Shown here piece by piece: positions 15,209-24,342 of a stretch of 52,396 nucleotides of DNA. The stretch's first letter is position 1, and each line of letters starts with the position of its first letter. A model generated the notes under the pieces. The model was not told the origin of the DNA. It searched no databases and saw only the letters and a list, made by a program, of their open reading frames with translations. The DNA lies in the NCBI GenBank assembly GCA_031270465.1, contig JAISXP010000140.1:1-52396 (forward strand). The letters are read 5' to 3'. A program made the position numbers and the translations under genes. This stretch comes from Tannerella sp. (GTDB taxonomy: Bacteria > Bacteroidota > Bacteroidia > Bacteroidales > Tannerellaceae).

Positions 15209-18200
15209 TTATTTTTTATTCTTGATGATATACTGTTTGTGCGAGTCAAAGTGGGCTTGCATTTCGCGCTGTTTGCGAATCTTGCGGCGGTTAAGGCGGA
15301 TGCCGAATCCTGCAAATACGCAATAAAGCACGGGGATGAGTATCAGCGTCAGAATGGTCGAAATGCTCAATCCTCCGATGACGGAAATGCCCAGCGGTCG
15401 CCACATTTCCGCGCCCTGTCCGGAGCCGACGGCCATCGGAATCATTCCCAGAATGGTGGTCAGCGTCGTCATAAGGACGGGACGCAGACGGCTGCGTCCG
15501 GCAACGACTACGGCATTGAGTGTGCTCAGACCTCTTTCGCGGCAAAGCGAGATGTAGTCTATCAGCACGATACCGTTTTTCACCACGATGCCGACCAGCA
15601 TGATGGCACCCAGAAGGCTCATCACGTTGAGCGACGTATGCGTGGCGAACAGCAGCAGAAGGATGCCGCTGAATGCAAACGGCAGCGAAAACATGATGAT
15701 GAAGGGGTACGAGAGCGATTCGAACTGCGCCGCCATGACGATAAAGACCAGAATGATGATCAGCACGCCCAGAGTGAACAGGTCGCGAAACGAATCCATC
15801 TGGTCTTCGTAGGATCCGGCAATCTGGATGGTCACATCGCCCGGCTTGTCGATGGTGTCGATGATTTTTTGGCCTTCATTTACGACGGTGCTCAGTGCGC
15901 CGGCGGACACGATGGCCGACACGGTCACGATGCGTTGCCGGTCTTTGCGTTCGATGGTGGGCGGAGCGAAACGCTCGACTACGACGCCGAGGTCTTTTAC
16001 CCTCATCGCCTGCCCGCGACTGTTGTATATCAGGATATTTTCCAGATTGTCCAGCTCGGTGCGAAATTCGGGCGCGTATCGGACGACGATGTCGTACTCG
16101 CTGCCGTCTTCGCGGTACTGCGAGGCGATGGCGCCGTTGAAGCGGTTGCGGACAAACGTTCCCGCCGTAGAGAGATTGACGCCGTGCATGGCCAGTTTTT
16201 CCCTGTCGAAGTCAATCTGATATTCGGGCTGGTAGTCGCCGCGGCTGATGATGACTTCCGAGACGCCCTTCATCGTGAGCAGTTTCGTTCTGAACTCTGT
16301 GGCGATGCGGTCTGTCACCTCCATGTCATAGCCGTAGATCTCGAAGTCGGCCATGTTTTCTCCACCCATGCCACCCATGCCTCCGCCGGCAATGACCTGC
16401 GTTTCTTTAAATTCGGGATATCCCCGCAGGTCTTCGCGCATCAGGTCGCAGATTTCCGAGAGCGAGCGGATACGGTCTCCCGGATCGCAGAGCGAGATGT
16501 TGAACGAGATGATATGCGCACCGTTGTCGCTCATGGACGCGAATGTATTGTCGTCGCCGGCCTGCCCCACGGTATAGTTGCAAATGGTCATCTCGTCGCG
16601 GTATTTCTCCTGCCATTCGCGCGTGATTTTCGAAGCAAGTTCCTGAGCAATCTCCTTGCGTGTACCGATAGGCAACTTGATCGTGGCGGCGATGCGGGCA
16701 TTGTCCTGCATCGGGAAAAATTCGGACGTGATGCCGTTCAGGCAAAACAGGCTGGAGATGAAGAGCAGCAGGCATCCGATGATGACCACAGTCCTGTGAC
16801 GGACAGCCCACTTCAGCATACGGGCATACCCGTTGTCGACCCCGTCCAGTCCGTGTTCGACCGGTTTGTAAAAGAAACGGAACGCTTTGGTCTGTTTTTT
16901 CTGAAGCTTCAGGAAGAGCGAGCAAAGCATGGGCGTCAACGTCAGGGAGCATACGAGCGAGATAAACATGATCACGCACATCATCCAGCCCAGTTCCTTG
17001 AACAGGACGCCGGTCATTCCGGTAATCATCGTCAGGGGGAAGAAGACGGCAATCATCGTGAGCGTCGAAGCAATAACCGACAGGGCGACCTCGTTGGTGC
17101 CGTGTACGGCCGCCTGCCTGGGTTCCGAACCCCGTTCGATATGCGTCGTGACGTTCTCGAGCACCACAATGGCGTCGTCCACCACCATGCCGATGGCAAT
17201 CGAGAGCGACGAGAGCGAGATGATATTCAGCGACGAGCCGGTGATGGCCAGATAGATGAAGGAGGCAATCAGCGACAGTGGAATCGTGATGGCGATAATC
17301 AGTGTCGCCCGCCATCGTCCGAGGAAGAAGAAGACGACGAGTACCACAAAGAGCAGTGCATAGAGAATGGTTTCCGTCAGGCTGTCGATGGTGTTGTGGA
17401 TATTGTCGGACGTATCGACGATGATACCCAGTTTGACGTCGCTCGGCAGGTTTTTCTGCAAATCGGGGAGCATGTTCCGCACGGAGGTCGCAATCTCCAC
17501 CGAGTTGGCGCCGGACTGTTTCTGTACGATAATCATGGCGCCCTGCACGTTGTTGTTGTAAACCTCCTGCGCGCGTTCTTCGAGCGTATCCACGATTCGG
17601 GCGACGTCGTGCAGGTAAATATTGGCGCCATTGTAGGAACCGACCACGATTTCGGCCATCTGGCGGGCGTCCCGGAACTCACCTTCGATGCGCAGCGGAT
17701 AAGTCTCGTGTCCGATATCGAAGTGTCCGCCCGGGATGTTTCTGTTTTCGGCTCCGATGACGGCGCTGATGGATTCGACCGTCAGATTGTAGGCTTCCAG
17801 CTTGTTGGGGTCGCAGTACACCTGTATCTCGCGTTGCGGAGCGCCTGCGATGGAGACCGTACCGACGCCCGGCACGCGCCCCAGGGGATTGGCGACGAAG
17901 TCGTCCAGAATCTTGTACAGCGCAGGCCGGCTTTCTTCGGCCTGTACGGACAGCAGCAGAATGGGAATCATGTCTGTGCTGAACTTGAAGATAATGGGGT
18001 TTTCGACGTCGTCGGGCAACATGGAGGCTACCATGTCGAGCTTGTCTCTCACGTCGTTTGTCAGTACGTCGATATCGTATCCGAATTCAAATTCCAGCGT
18101 GAGCAGGGACAGGTTTTCCGAAGATCTGGAGGTCAGATGCTTCAGGTTGCTGACCGAGTTCAGCGTGTTTTCGAGCGGGCGCGTCACGTTATTCTCGATG

Positions 18201-18373
18201 TCGGAAGCGCTTGCTCCCGGATAATATGTAAGCACCATGATCGTATTGGTTTCAATATCGGGGAGCAAGTCGATAGGCAACCTGCTCAGCGAAAAGAGGC
18301 CGAATATCACCACTGCGATGAAGCAGAGCGATGTCATAATCGGTTTTTTAACCGCGCTTTCGTATAAACTCAT
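15209..18373 (-). CDS. RND efflux permease (AcrB/MexB-type)
   Basis: 1054 residues, the normal length for the family. The N-terminus (KKPIMTSLCFIAVVIFGLFS, then LPIDLLPDIE) is the first membrane helix and adjoining motif of the hydrophobe/amphiphile RND family. Twelve membrane helices in two sets of six are apparent, separated by large periplasmic loops. The proton-relay segment is seen in SIAIGMVVDDAIVVLENV. It exports drugs, detergents or other amphiphiles from the inner membrane/periplasm through the adaptor and TolC-like channel encoded just upstream. The spacing to the adaptor gene is 27 bases. A 1042-aa ORF on the other strand is a shadow. Confidence 0.95.
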   Translation of the reverse strand: MSLYESAVKKPIMTSLCFIAVVIFGLFSLSRLPIDLLPDIETNTIMVLTYYPGASASDIENNVTRPLENTLNSVSNLKHLTSRSSENLSLLTLEFEFGYDIDVLTNDVRDKLDMVASMLPDDVENPIIFKFSTDMIPILLLSVQAEESRPALYKILDDFVANPLGRVPGVGTVSIAGAPQREIQVYCDPNKLEAYNLTVESISAVIGAENRNIPGGHFDIGHETYPLRIEGEFRDARQMAEIVVGSYNGANIYLHDVARIVDTLEERAQEVYNNNVQGAMIIVQKQSGANSVEIATSVRNMLPDLQKNLPSDVKLGIIVDTSDNIHNTIDSLTETILYALLFVVLVVFFFLGRWRATLIIAITIPLSLIASFIYLAITGSSLNIISLSSLSIAIGMVVDDAIVVLENVTTHIERGSEPRQAAVHGTNEVALSVIASTLTMIAVFFPLTMITGMTGVLFKELGWMMCVIMFISLVCSLTLTPMLCSLFLKLQKKQTKAFRFFYKPVEHGLDGVDNGYARMLKWAVRHRTVVIIGCLLLFISSLFCLNGITSEFFPMQDNARIAATIKLPIGTRKEIAQELASKITREWQEKYRDEMTICNYTVGQAGDDNTFASMSDNGAHIISFNISLCDPGDRIRSLSEICDLMREDLRGYPEFKETQVIAGGGMGGMGGENMADFEIYGYDMEVTDRIATEFRTKLLTMKGVSEVIISRGDYQPEYQIDFDREKLAMHGVNLSTAGTFVRNRFNGAIASQYREDGSEYDIVVRYAPEFRTELDNLENILIYNSRGQAMRVKDLGVVVERFAPPTIERKDRQRIVTVSAIVSAGALSTVVNEGQKIIDTIDKPGDVTIQIAGSYEDQMDSFRDLFTLGVLIIILVFIVMAAQFESLSYPFIIMFSLPFAFSGILLLLFATHTSLNVMSLLGAIMLVGIVVKNGIVLIDYISLCRERGLSTLNAVVVAGRSRLRPVLMTTLTTILGMIPMAVGSGQGAEMWRPLGISVIGGLSISTILTLILIPVLYCVFAGFGIRLNRRKIRKQREMQAHFDSHKQYIIKNKK

Positions 18374-18400
18374 GATTGTTAATTTGCTGTGACTACAGGA

Positions 18401-19417
18401 TTAATTGTTTTCTACTTCCACTTCCGTGCCGTCGATCAGTCGCGACTGTCCGGCTATTACTACCTGCGAATTGTTTTCGACGCCCGAAATCAATTCGTAT
18501 TCGCTGCTCATTCGGCGTCCGAGTTCTACCTTGTTGTATGATACGGCGCCGTTGTTATAGACAAAAATATAGCGGTCGCCCGATCCTGCCTGCTTGACTA
18601 CGGCGAGGTCGGGAACGACGACGCGGCTTTCGGTTCCGAAATTCAGCGTCACACGTGCAAACATGCCCGGACGCACCTTCATGTCTTTGTTATTCAACTG
18701 TACTTCGACGGGGAACGTGCGGGTTGCCTGATTGATTGTCGGATAGATGAGACTTATCCTGCCTTCGAACACTTCATCGGGATACGTGTCCAGTTTCACC
18801 GTCGCAGGCGCACCCTTGACGACCTTCGGGAAGTATGTCTCGGAGACGTTGATCACCAGTTTGACGGGAACGATCTGTTCGACCGTCAGGATAGGCTGCG
18901 CTCCGCCGTACATGTCGCCGTCATCGTAGTTGCGGGCGGTGACAATGCCGTTGACAGGGCTTAGCAGGGCGGTGTTTTCCTGCAAATTGTTGTAGGACGT
19001 TTCTCTCACTTCGAGCGCTGTCTTGGCGGCGTCCCACTCCGATTTGGAAACGCCTCCCACTTTGTACAGTTCGTCGATACGCGAAAATTCGATACGCTGG
19101 TTTTCGAGTTGCAGTCCGATTTGTTTCAGGTTGGCGGCATCCATCTGCACGAGTTTCTGTCCCTTGACGATGCGGTCGCCTACTTCTGCGAATATTTTCG
19201 AAATGCGTACCGGTGTGGAGGGCGCGATATTATTCGTCACTTCAGCTTCTACCGTGGCGGTATAATCCTGCGTCTGGTCTACCGGACGGATGGTTACGAG
19301 AGCGAGTTTGACTTTGGGCTTTTCGACCGCAGCGATTTTCTGTGCCTCTTTGTTTCCCGAACATGCACTTAACAGTGCGACAACGAGCAATGCTGTTAAT
19401 TTAATTCCTTTTTTCAT
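18401..19417 (-). CDS. RND efflux periplasmic adaptor (membrane fusion) lipoprotein
   Basis: 338 residues from the ATG at 19417; the ORF-track start at 19489 is inside the outer-membrane channel gene. A lipoprotein signal (GIKLTALLVVALLSAC) places it on the inner membrane facing the periplasm. It has the HlyD/AcrA pattern: paired lipoyl-like halves (ISKIFAEVGDRIVKGQ and LLSPVNGIVTARNYDDG) around a short coiled coil, then beta-barrel and membrane-proximal segments. It bridges the RND permease and the TolC-like channel. All three subunits are encoded in one operon, 19 bases after the channel gene. Confidence 0.93.
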   Translation of the reverse strand: MKKGIKLTALLVVALLSACSGNKEAQKIAAVEKPKVKLALVTIRPVDQTQDYTATVEAEVTNNIAPSTPVRISKIFAEVGDRIVKGQKLVQMDAANLKQIGLQLENQRIEFSRIDELYKVGGVSKSEWDAAKTALEVRETSYNNLQENTALLSPVNGIVTARNYDDGDMYGGAQPILTVEQIVPVKLVINVSETYFPKVVKGAPATVKLDTYPDEVFEGRISLIYPTINQATRTFPVEVQLNNKDMKVRPGMFARVTLNFGTESRVVVPDLAVVKQAGSGDRYIFVYNNGAVSYNKVELGRRMSSEYELISGVENNSQVVIAGQSRLIDGTEVEVENN

Positions 19418-19436
19418 TGTTATGTGTAATGTTATA

Positions 19437-20804
19437 TTATTTGATTCTTTCTTCCTTTCCCAGTACCTTGTCCAGGTCTGCCCTGGCAATCAGGTAGTCG
19501 TAGATGGACTGATTATAGACGAGTTGAGCCTGCGTAAGCGCTACTTCCGAATCGTTCAGTTCGAGGATGGTGCCTTTCCCTACTTCGTAGCGTTTTTGTG
19601 CAATCAGGCGTCCTCTTTCCGCCTGAAAGATGCTTTCTTTATTGCTGGCTACCTGTTCCGAGCTGGCGCTCATATTGTTAAGACAGCTGGCGACTTGCAT
19701 CTGCAACATTCGTTCCGTATTCAGGCGCGTTTCTTCCAGTTGCCACATTTGAATCTGCGCTCTTTTCAGTTTGGGGAAATTGCTTGCCCTGAAGAGGGGT
19801 ATGGTCAGCGTAAGACCTGCCGTGGAATAAGGGAACCAGTTGTATTCGCTTATCCTGAAGTGGTCGCTCAGCGACGTGTACATGTAGTTGAACGACGCGC
19901 TGACCGTCGGCATGAAATTCGCTTTCTGGAGTTTCATGTTGAGGAGCAGCATTTCGGCGTTGAGGTCGATTTGCTTCAGGTCGCTGTTGTTTTCCAGCGA
20001 GAGCGACTTGTCGGCCATTTCGTTGGCATACAGACCTGTTTCGTAATCTTTCAGATTTCCTTCCGCTTCGATTTCGGCATCTTTTTCAAGCCCCATCAAT
20101 ACTTTAAGCTGCAGTTTGGCAAGCCTTATACCGTTTTCGGCCGATACCACGTTGGGCTTGAGGCTTCGAACCTGCACTTCCGAACGGATTTTATCGTATT
20201 CGCTGACCATTCCCTGCCTGTACATCTCGCTTGTGACGTTGAAGTTGGCCTCGGCCTGACGGTAACTTTTCTGCAGAACGTCGTAGCTGTCTTGCGCGAG
20301 CAGGAGCTGAAAATAGGCTTTCGTGACCTGATTCACCATGTCCAGCTTTGATGCACGCGACTTTTCAACAGCCAGGTCTACATCGGTTTGCGTCAGGTTG
20401 ATGCTTTTATAAAGCGCCGGCGCAAAAACGGGCAGACTGACGACAAAGCCACCGTTGTACGAGTTGTCGATACCCATCTGAAACGTCTGGCTTTCTCCGC
20501 CAATGTCCATCACCACCGTTTGCTTTTTAAGCGTCCGGCTGTAGCCGCCCGTGGCGGATATGTCGGGAAACAGGCCTGCGTAGGCTTCCCTGTTCGATTC
20601 CTTTTTCAGTTCGATTTCGCGGTCGGCCACCTTAATCGTGGGATTGTCGGACAAAGCAATGTCAATCGCCTGCGTCAGGCTGATTCTTAACGGTTCCTGA
20701 TTCACGCGCGACGAGTCTCCGGTCCCCGCTGAGACAAAAACCGGCGCACAGAGGAGAATCATCGCCATGAATCCCAACGTTTTGTTGTTGAATATACGTG
20801 TCAT
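19437..20804 (-). CDS. TolC-like outer membrane efflux channel
   Basis: 455 residues with a signal peptide (MAMILLCAPVFVSAG). It shows the twofold internal similarity of outer-membrane efflux proteins, with long helices each beginning in the form LSLTQAIDIAL and GTILELNDSEVALTQAQLVY. It forms the trimeric exit duct of the tripartite pump encoded by the next two genes. It lies 93 bases downstream of the tetR-type gene on the same strand and is probably repressed by that regulator. Confidence 0.92.
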   Translation of the reverse strand: MTRIFNNKTLGFMAMILLCAPVFVSAGTGDSSRVNQEPLRISLTQAIDIALSDNPTIKVADREIELKKESNREAYAGLFPDISATGGYSRTLKKQTVVMDIGGESQTFQMGIDNSYNGGFVVSLPVFAPALYKSINLTQTDVDLAVEKSRASKLDMVNQVTKAYFQLLLAQDSYDVLQKSYRQAEANFNVTSEMYRQGMVSEYDKIRSEVQVRSLKPNVVSAENGIRLAKLQLKVLMGLEKDAEIEAEGNLKDYETGLYANEMADKSLSLENNSDLKQIDLNAEMLLLNMKLQKANFMPTVSASFNYMYTSLSDHFRISEYNWFPYSTAGLTLTIPLFRASNFPKLKRAQIQMWQLEETRLNTERMLQMQVASCLNNMSASSEQVASNKESIFQAERGRLIAQKRYEVGKGTILELNDSEVALTQAQLVYNQSIYDYLIARADLDKVLGKEERIK

Positions 20805-20897
20805 TTTTTTTCTGTTTTATATATTATAGATAGTATGTATTATTACAGACAGACAAAACGGAAAAATATTTTACTGAAATGCAAAAAAAATTTGTAT

Positions 20898-21542
20898 TCA
20901 TATATTTTCCTGTATTGTTTCAATCCGGTTGACAAGTCGCGGCAGCAGCAAATCGTAATACCCCTCAGTGACGTACCGTTTGAAAATTTTACGTCCGTTA
21001 TCGGTACATATTCCCCTGATAAAAAGCAAAAAGAAAGTATTGTGTACTTCTTCGTTTGTATACATTTTAAATGCTTCGGAAGGAGGCGACATTTTTGCAA
21101 ACTCTCTCATCATCAGGGCAATCATATCGTAATTGATTTCCGGCAAAAAAACGCCTTCATTCACACCGCGCTTCACCAGCGATATCATTTTGCACAACAT
21201 CGCCTTTTTATATACGGTCTGCATCGCCAGAGCGCCCGGATAGCGCAGTATGTCTTTGTAAAATGCGTCGCAAACCAACTTCCCCTGTATCTTTTGATTA
21301 AACAGCAGGATGATGTCCAGCGCGGTATTCGTTTCGATATCCAGTTCGTCCAGACATGCCTTGATATTTGAATATTCCGTTTTCAGTATCGTGACGAGCA
21401 GAGATTCCTTGTTTTCAAACAATTCATACAATGTCCGTTTCGACACGCCCGCTTCTTCGGCTATGTCGCTCATGCTTACCTTCTTTATTCCGTTTCTGGG
21501 AAAAAGGCGTTTCGCTGTTGCTATGATTTGTTCTTTCAACAT
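20898..21542 (-). CDS. TetR-family transcriptional repressor of the efflux operon
   Basis: 214 residues. The N-terminal helix-turn-helix (about 8-50) includes GIKKVSMSDIAEEAGVSKRT and LYELFENKESLL, a standard TetR DNA-binding domain. The C-terminal helical ligand domain is divergent, as usual. The gene heads the leftward efflux operon, so auto-repression and control of the pump genes is the natural inference. A TATCTTTG -7 box precedes it at 21567-21574. Confidence 0.93.
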   Translation of the reverse strand: MLKEQIIATAKRLFPRNGIKKVSMSDIAEEAGVSKRTLYELFENKESLLVTILKTEYSNIKACLDELDIETNTALDIILLFNQKIQGKLVCDAFYKDILRYPGALAMQTVYKKAMLCKMISLVKRGVNEGVFLPEINYDMIALMMREFAKMSPPSEAFKMYTNEEVHNTFFLLFIRGICTDNGRKIFKRYVTEGYYDLLLPRLVNRIETIQENI

Positions 21543-21566
21543 TACTCCCTGCTAAAAACTTCGCCG

Positions 21567-21574
21567 CAAAGATA
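21567..21574 (-). promoter_or_regulatory. -7 box of the tetR/efflux operon
   Basis: TATCTTTG on the minus strand, 25 bases before the TetR start. The -33 element is not obvious, which would suit a regulated promoter. Confidence 0.5.
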
Positions 21575-21711
21575 GGCGTTATAAAGTAAACCGTAAAGGT
21601 ATCATTTGTTACATTACTGGTCAAAATCGAAAGCGAATTATGTTTTTCGCGTCTTTTTTATGCACAAAAAGAAAAAACGGCTGGTAAAAAACAAAACCGG
21701 GATAAAAGTAT

Positions 21712-21719
21712 TATCTTTG
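21712..21719 (+). promoter_or_regulatory. -7 box of the araC-type gene
   Basis: TATCTTTG ends 19 bases before the ATG at 21739. No good -33 TTG at normal spacing. Confidence 0.5.
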
Positions 21720-21738
21720 CACGATTATTTTTTTTATT

Positions 21739-22641
21739 ATGAACTCGGAATTATCGCAGAATATGAAGATATTAAATAGGGCAACGGTTTATTTTGATGA
21801 TTTTCAGGATAATATCGTGATAGCTGAATTTAATTATTCGCCGAGTGACGCCGCCGAGCCGATACCTTTTCCGGCGCCATCGCGTCACGAAGCGTTGACA
21901 TTGCTGGGCGTCATGGCCGGCGAACTCGGTATTTCGGTCGATTACAGCCCGTACCGCATTCCCGCCAACGGGATTGTCTGGATTATGCCGACCCATATCA
22001 TGCAGGTCACGGATATTGCACACGGCACGAAAGTATGGATGTTGCATCTGACTAAATTATTTATAGATAACAATATACAAAAGCGATTCGGCGATACGCC
22101 GATGATTTCGTACATGCAACTGAAAAAGTATCCGTACAGCCTTTTCGAGCCGGAAGAATTTAAATTGCTCTACGAGCATTTGCAAACAATCAGGGATAAA
22201 TTCAAACTGAATGCACATTCGTTTCAGAAAGAGGTGGTTAAAACTTTTCTGAAGGCATTTGCCTTAGATATGGCTCATTTTTTCTTCAGGAAGAAAGACA
22301 ACTTTTTCGTACCGCAACTGACACGAAAGGAAGAACTGTTCTCCGATTTCCTTTTGCTGCTGAAGGAACATTGCAAATCGCAGCACGAAGTATCGTTTTA
22401 TGCCGGCAAACTTTGCATTACACCTCAATACCTTTCCCTGATACTCAAAGAGCAGAGCGGCCATTCAGCCAGCCAGTGGATACAGAATGCGCTTGTGGTC
22501 GAAGCGAAAAGAATGCTGAAAATGCCGCGCACAACCATTCAGAAAGTTGCTGATGACCTGAACTTTCCTGACCAGTCTGCGTTCGGCAAGTTTTTCAGGA
22601 AGCACACAGGATTTTCACCGCTCGCCTTCCGCAAATGCTGA
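21739..22641 (+). CDS. AraC-family transcriptional regulator
   Basis: 300 residues. The C-terminal 100 residues form the double helix-turn-helix DNA-binding domain, with SASQWIQNALVVEAKRMLK and the family signature FPDQSAFGKFFRKHTGFSP. The N-terminal 190 residues are a cupin-like sensor region without recognisable ligand motifs. It is divergent from the tetR/efflux operon and may respond to the same stress, but its targets cannot be read from the sequence. The next gene is convergent, 41 bases away. Confidence 0.9.
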   Translation: MNSELSQNMKILNRATVYFDDFQDNIVIAEFNYSPSDAAEPIPFPAPSRHEALTLLGVMAGELGISVDYSPYRIPANGIVWIMPTHIMQVTDIAHGTKVWMLHLTKLFIDNNIQKRFGDTPMISYMQLKKYPYSLFEPEEFKLLYEHLQTIRDKFKLNAHSFQKEVVKTFLKAFALDMAHFFFRKKDNFFVPQLTRKEELFSDFLLLLKEHCKSQHEVSFYAGKLCITPQYLSLILKEQSGHSASQWIQNALVVEAKRMLKMPRTTIQKVADDLNFPDQSAFGKFFRKHTGFSPLAFRKC

Positions 22642-22682
22642 CTAGGAGATGGCGCAAACCCGATTTTCAGTCATTCAGTTAT

Positions 22683-23402
22683 TTATATAAGCAAATAATT
22701 GTCCAGCAATCTTTTCGTTCCTTCCCTGCCACAACAGAAAAGCGTATCCAGGATGGACAGGCGGGGAACAAACTGAGGGCAGCGTTGCGGATACCGACAG
22801 TCCGGCGTCTTGACAAACAGCAGGTTGATGCCGCTTTTTGCAAAGGCATCCCTGTCGTACAGTTGTTGCCCGCCAATCGAATTGACGTAAGTGTCGGCAT
22901 TTTCCCGTCGACATATTGCTAATACCCTGTTTTCCATTTTTTTATGCGGATAATCATCCAGTTCTTCTTCGATGGACGGATAGTCTTTTCCGATAATCGA
23001 GGTTTTGATATCGAGAAGGTTGCATATTGCCCGAACAGATTCTTCGTTCAGATCGCCGAGATATTCGAATGTCTTTTGCAGGACAGATTCCACGACGGGA
23101 TAACATTCTTCGAAACAGGGCATCTTCCGATAGTAATAGTTCAATTGCCGGCAAACAACGTTCCGCCAGTTACCGGAGTTGTCTATTTTTATCCGGCTAA
23201 TCGGTGTGTCATGTTTTCTTTCCAGAAGCGGAACGCGAATATACAATTCACTTCCATCCGGTTGTACAATCCTGTTCCGGTGAATCCATCCTTTTTTGAC
23301 GAACTGCACTTTGTCGTAAAGAATGAATCTGTCGACCGCCCGAATCAGTTGAAAATATCCGATATACGGGAAATAATAGGGTTGCATGATTCCGATTTTC
23401 AT
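22683..23402 (-). CDS. WbqC-like family protein
   Basis: 239 residues from the ATG at 23402 (MKIGIMQPYYFPYIGYFQLI). The opening QPYYFPYIGYFQLI is the signature of the WbqC-like family, which is often linked to polysaccharide or glycan biosynthesis but has no settled reaction. The rest includes KKGWIHRNRIVQPDG, also typical. The ORF-track start at 23585 extends into the DUF4249 gene and is rejected. It lies 32 bases downstream of the DUF4249 lipoprotein gene in the same direction. Confidence 0.85.
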   Translation of the reverse strand: MKIGIMQPYYFPYIGYFQLIRAVDRFILYDKVQFVKKGWIHRNRIVQPDGSELYIRVPLLERKHDTPISRIKIDNSGNWRNVVCRQLNYYYRKMPCFEECYPVVESVLQKTFEYLGDLNEESVRAICNLLDIKTSIIGKDYPSIEEELDDYPHKKMENRVLAICRRENADTYVNSIGGQQLYDRDAFAKSGINLLFVKTPDCRYPQRCPQFVPRLSILDTLFCCGREGTKRLLDNYLLI

Positions 23403-23434
23403 TTCTCGAACTCGCCTGGTGGTTTGCTTTTCAG

Positions 23435-24337
23435 TTATTTTCCCGCAGGTTCCGGCACAACAGTTTCCATTTTTGCGGTAGAAAATGCGGTGAAATAGCC
23501 TACACCGCCGTTGCTGATATTCGTTTCGATATTGGAAGGCGGACCGCCGAAGAACGGATTTTCGCCGTTTTTCTCTTGCTGGCACTGGTTGACAAAGTTG
23601 AAGTAACCCTGCTCTATACGACTAAACAGCAGTGCAATACTGTATCCTGGACGAACGAAAAAGGTTGTATCAATCTCTATGTTGCCGGAAAAAGAGAAAT
23701 CGCTGTCCATGTCATCGAAATACCACAATGCTACGTCATTAAAATACTGTCCGTTAACGCCTTCGTCGGAAAATACGGTGAGGTCGGTGATATGATGAGC
23801 CTCGATTGTGTCGTTGATAATGAAACGCGCCAGATAATAATCGGCAGAAAGCGCATCCTGCGCAAACAAACTCAGCGCATAATGTCTGTATCCCATGATA
23901 GTCAGCGGCTTGATTGTGATGGAATCGATGACGGCGGGCTGCGGCATGACGGTAGAAGCGCTGTACGTTTCCACGACGCCGTCTCCGTCAAAATCAACTT
24001 CCACATTTAATGTATAGGTTATGCCGGGTATGGCGGCCATTGGCCTTGATGTCATATATACGCCCTCTTCGTCCGGGTCTTCCATCAAATCAAAAACCTG
24101 ATTATCCGACGAATATATGCTTGCCACGGCATCCGGGACATGTGTATTCCGTTTTTCGTCGAAGTAGGGTGACGAGCCGGATATCAGGACTTTCTGGTAT
24201 GCCAAACCTTCCGTCAGACAACCGTATATTACGATAACAGGCTTCGAATCATTCGTTTCAATAGCTATCGGCGCGGTACAGGCGCTCAACCACAGGAGGA
24301 CGGACAGGGTTAAAACTGATTTTGTCGTATGTGTCAT
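23435..24337 (-). CDS. DUF4249 lipoprotein, TonB-receptor partner
   Basis: 300 residues from the ATG at 24337, just 5 bases after the TonB receptor stop. A lipoprotein signal (SVLTLSVLLWLSAC) is followed by a beta-rich body matching DUF4249, including YTLNVEVDFDGDG and the late VNQCQQEKNGENPFF region. In Bacteroidetes, DUF4249 genes regularly follow a TonB-dependent receptor of the carboxypeptidase-regulatory type; the lipoprotein is presumed to sit in the outer membrane and help capture or gate substrate. The substrate is unknown. Confidence 0.85.
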   Translation of the reverse strand: MTHTTKSVLTLSVLLWLSACTAPIAIETNDSKPVIVIYGCLTEGLAYQKVLISGSSPYFDEKRNTHVPDAVASIYSSDNQVFDLMEDPDEEGVYMTSRPMAAIPGITYTLNVEVDFDGDGVVETYSASTVMPQPAVIDSITIKPLTIMGYRHYALSLFAQDALSADYYLARFIINDTIEAHHITDLTVFSDEGVNGQYFNDVALWYFDDMDSDFSFSGNIEIDTTFFVRPGYSIALLFSRIEQGYFNFVNQCQQEKNGENPFFGGPPSNIETNISNGGVGYFTAFSTAKMETVVPEPAGK

Positions 24338-24342
24338 GCTGT

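Noticed and set aside
15239-18367. 1042-aa ORF opposite the RND permease
   Set aside because: It is the antisense shadow of a clearly conserved permease; the composition is low-complexity (His/Gln/Arg/Asp rich) with no domain.
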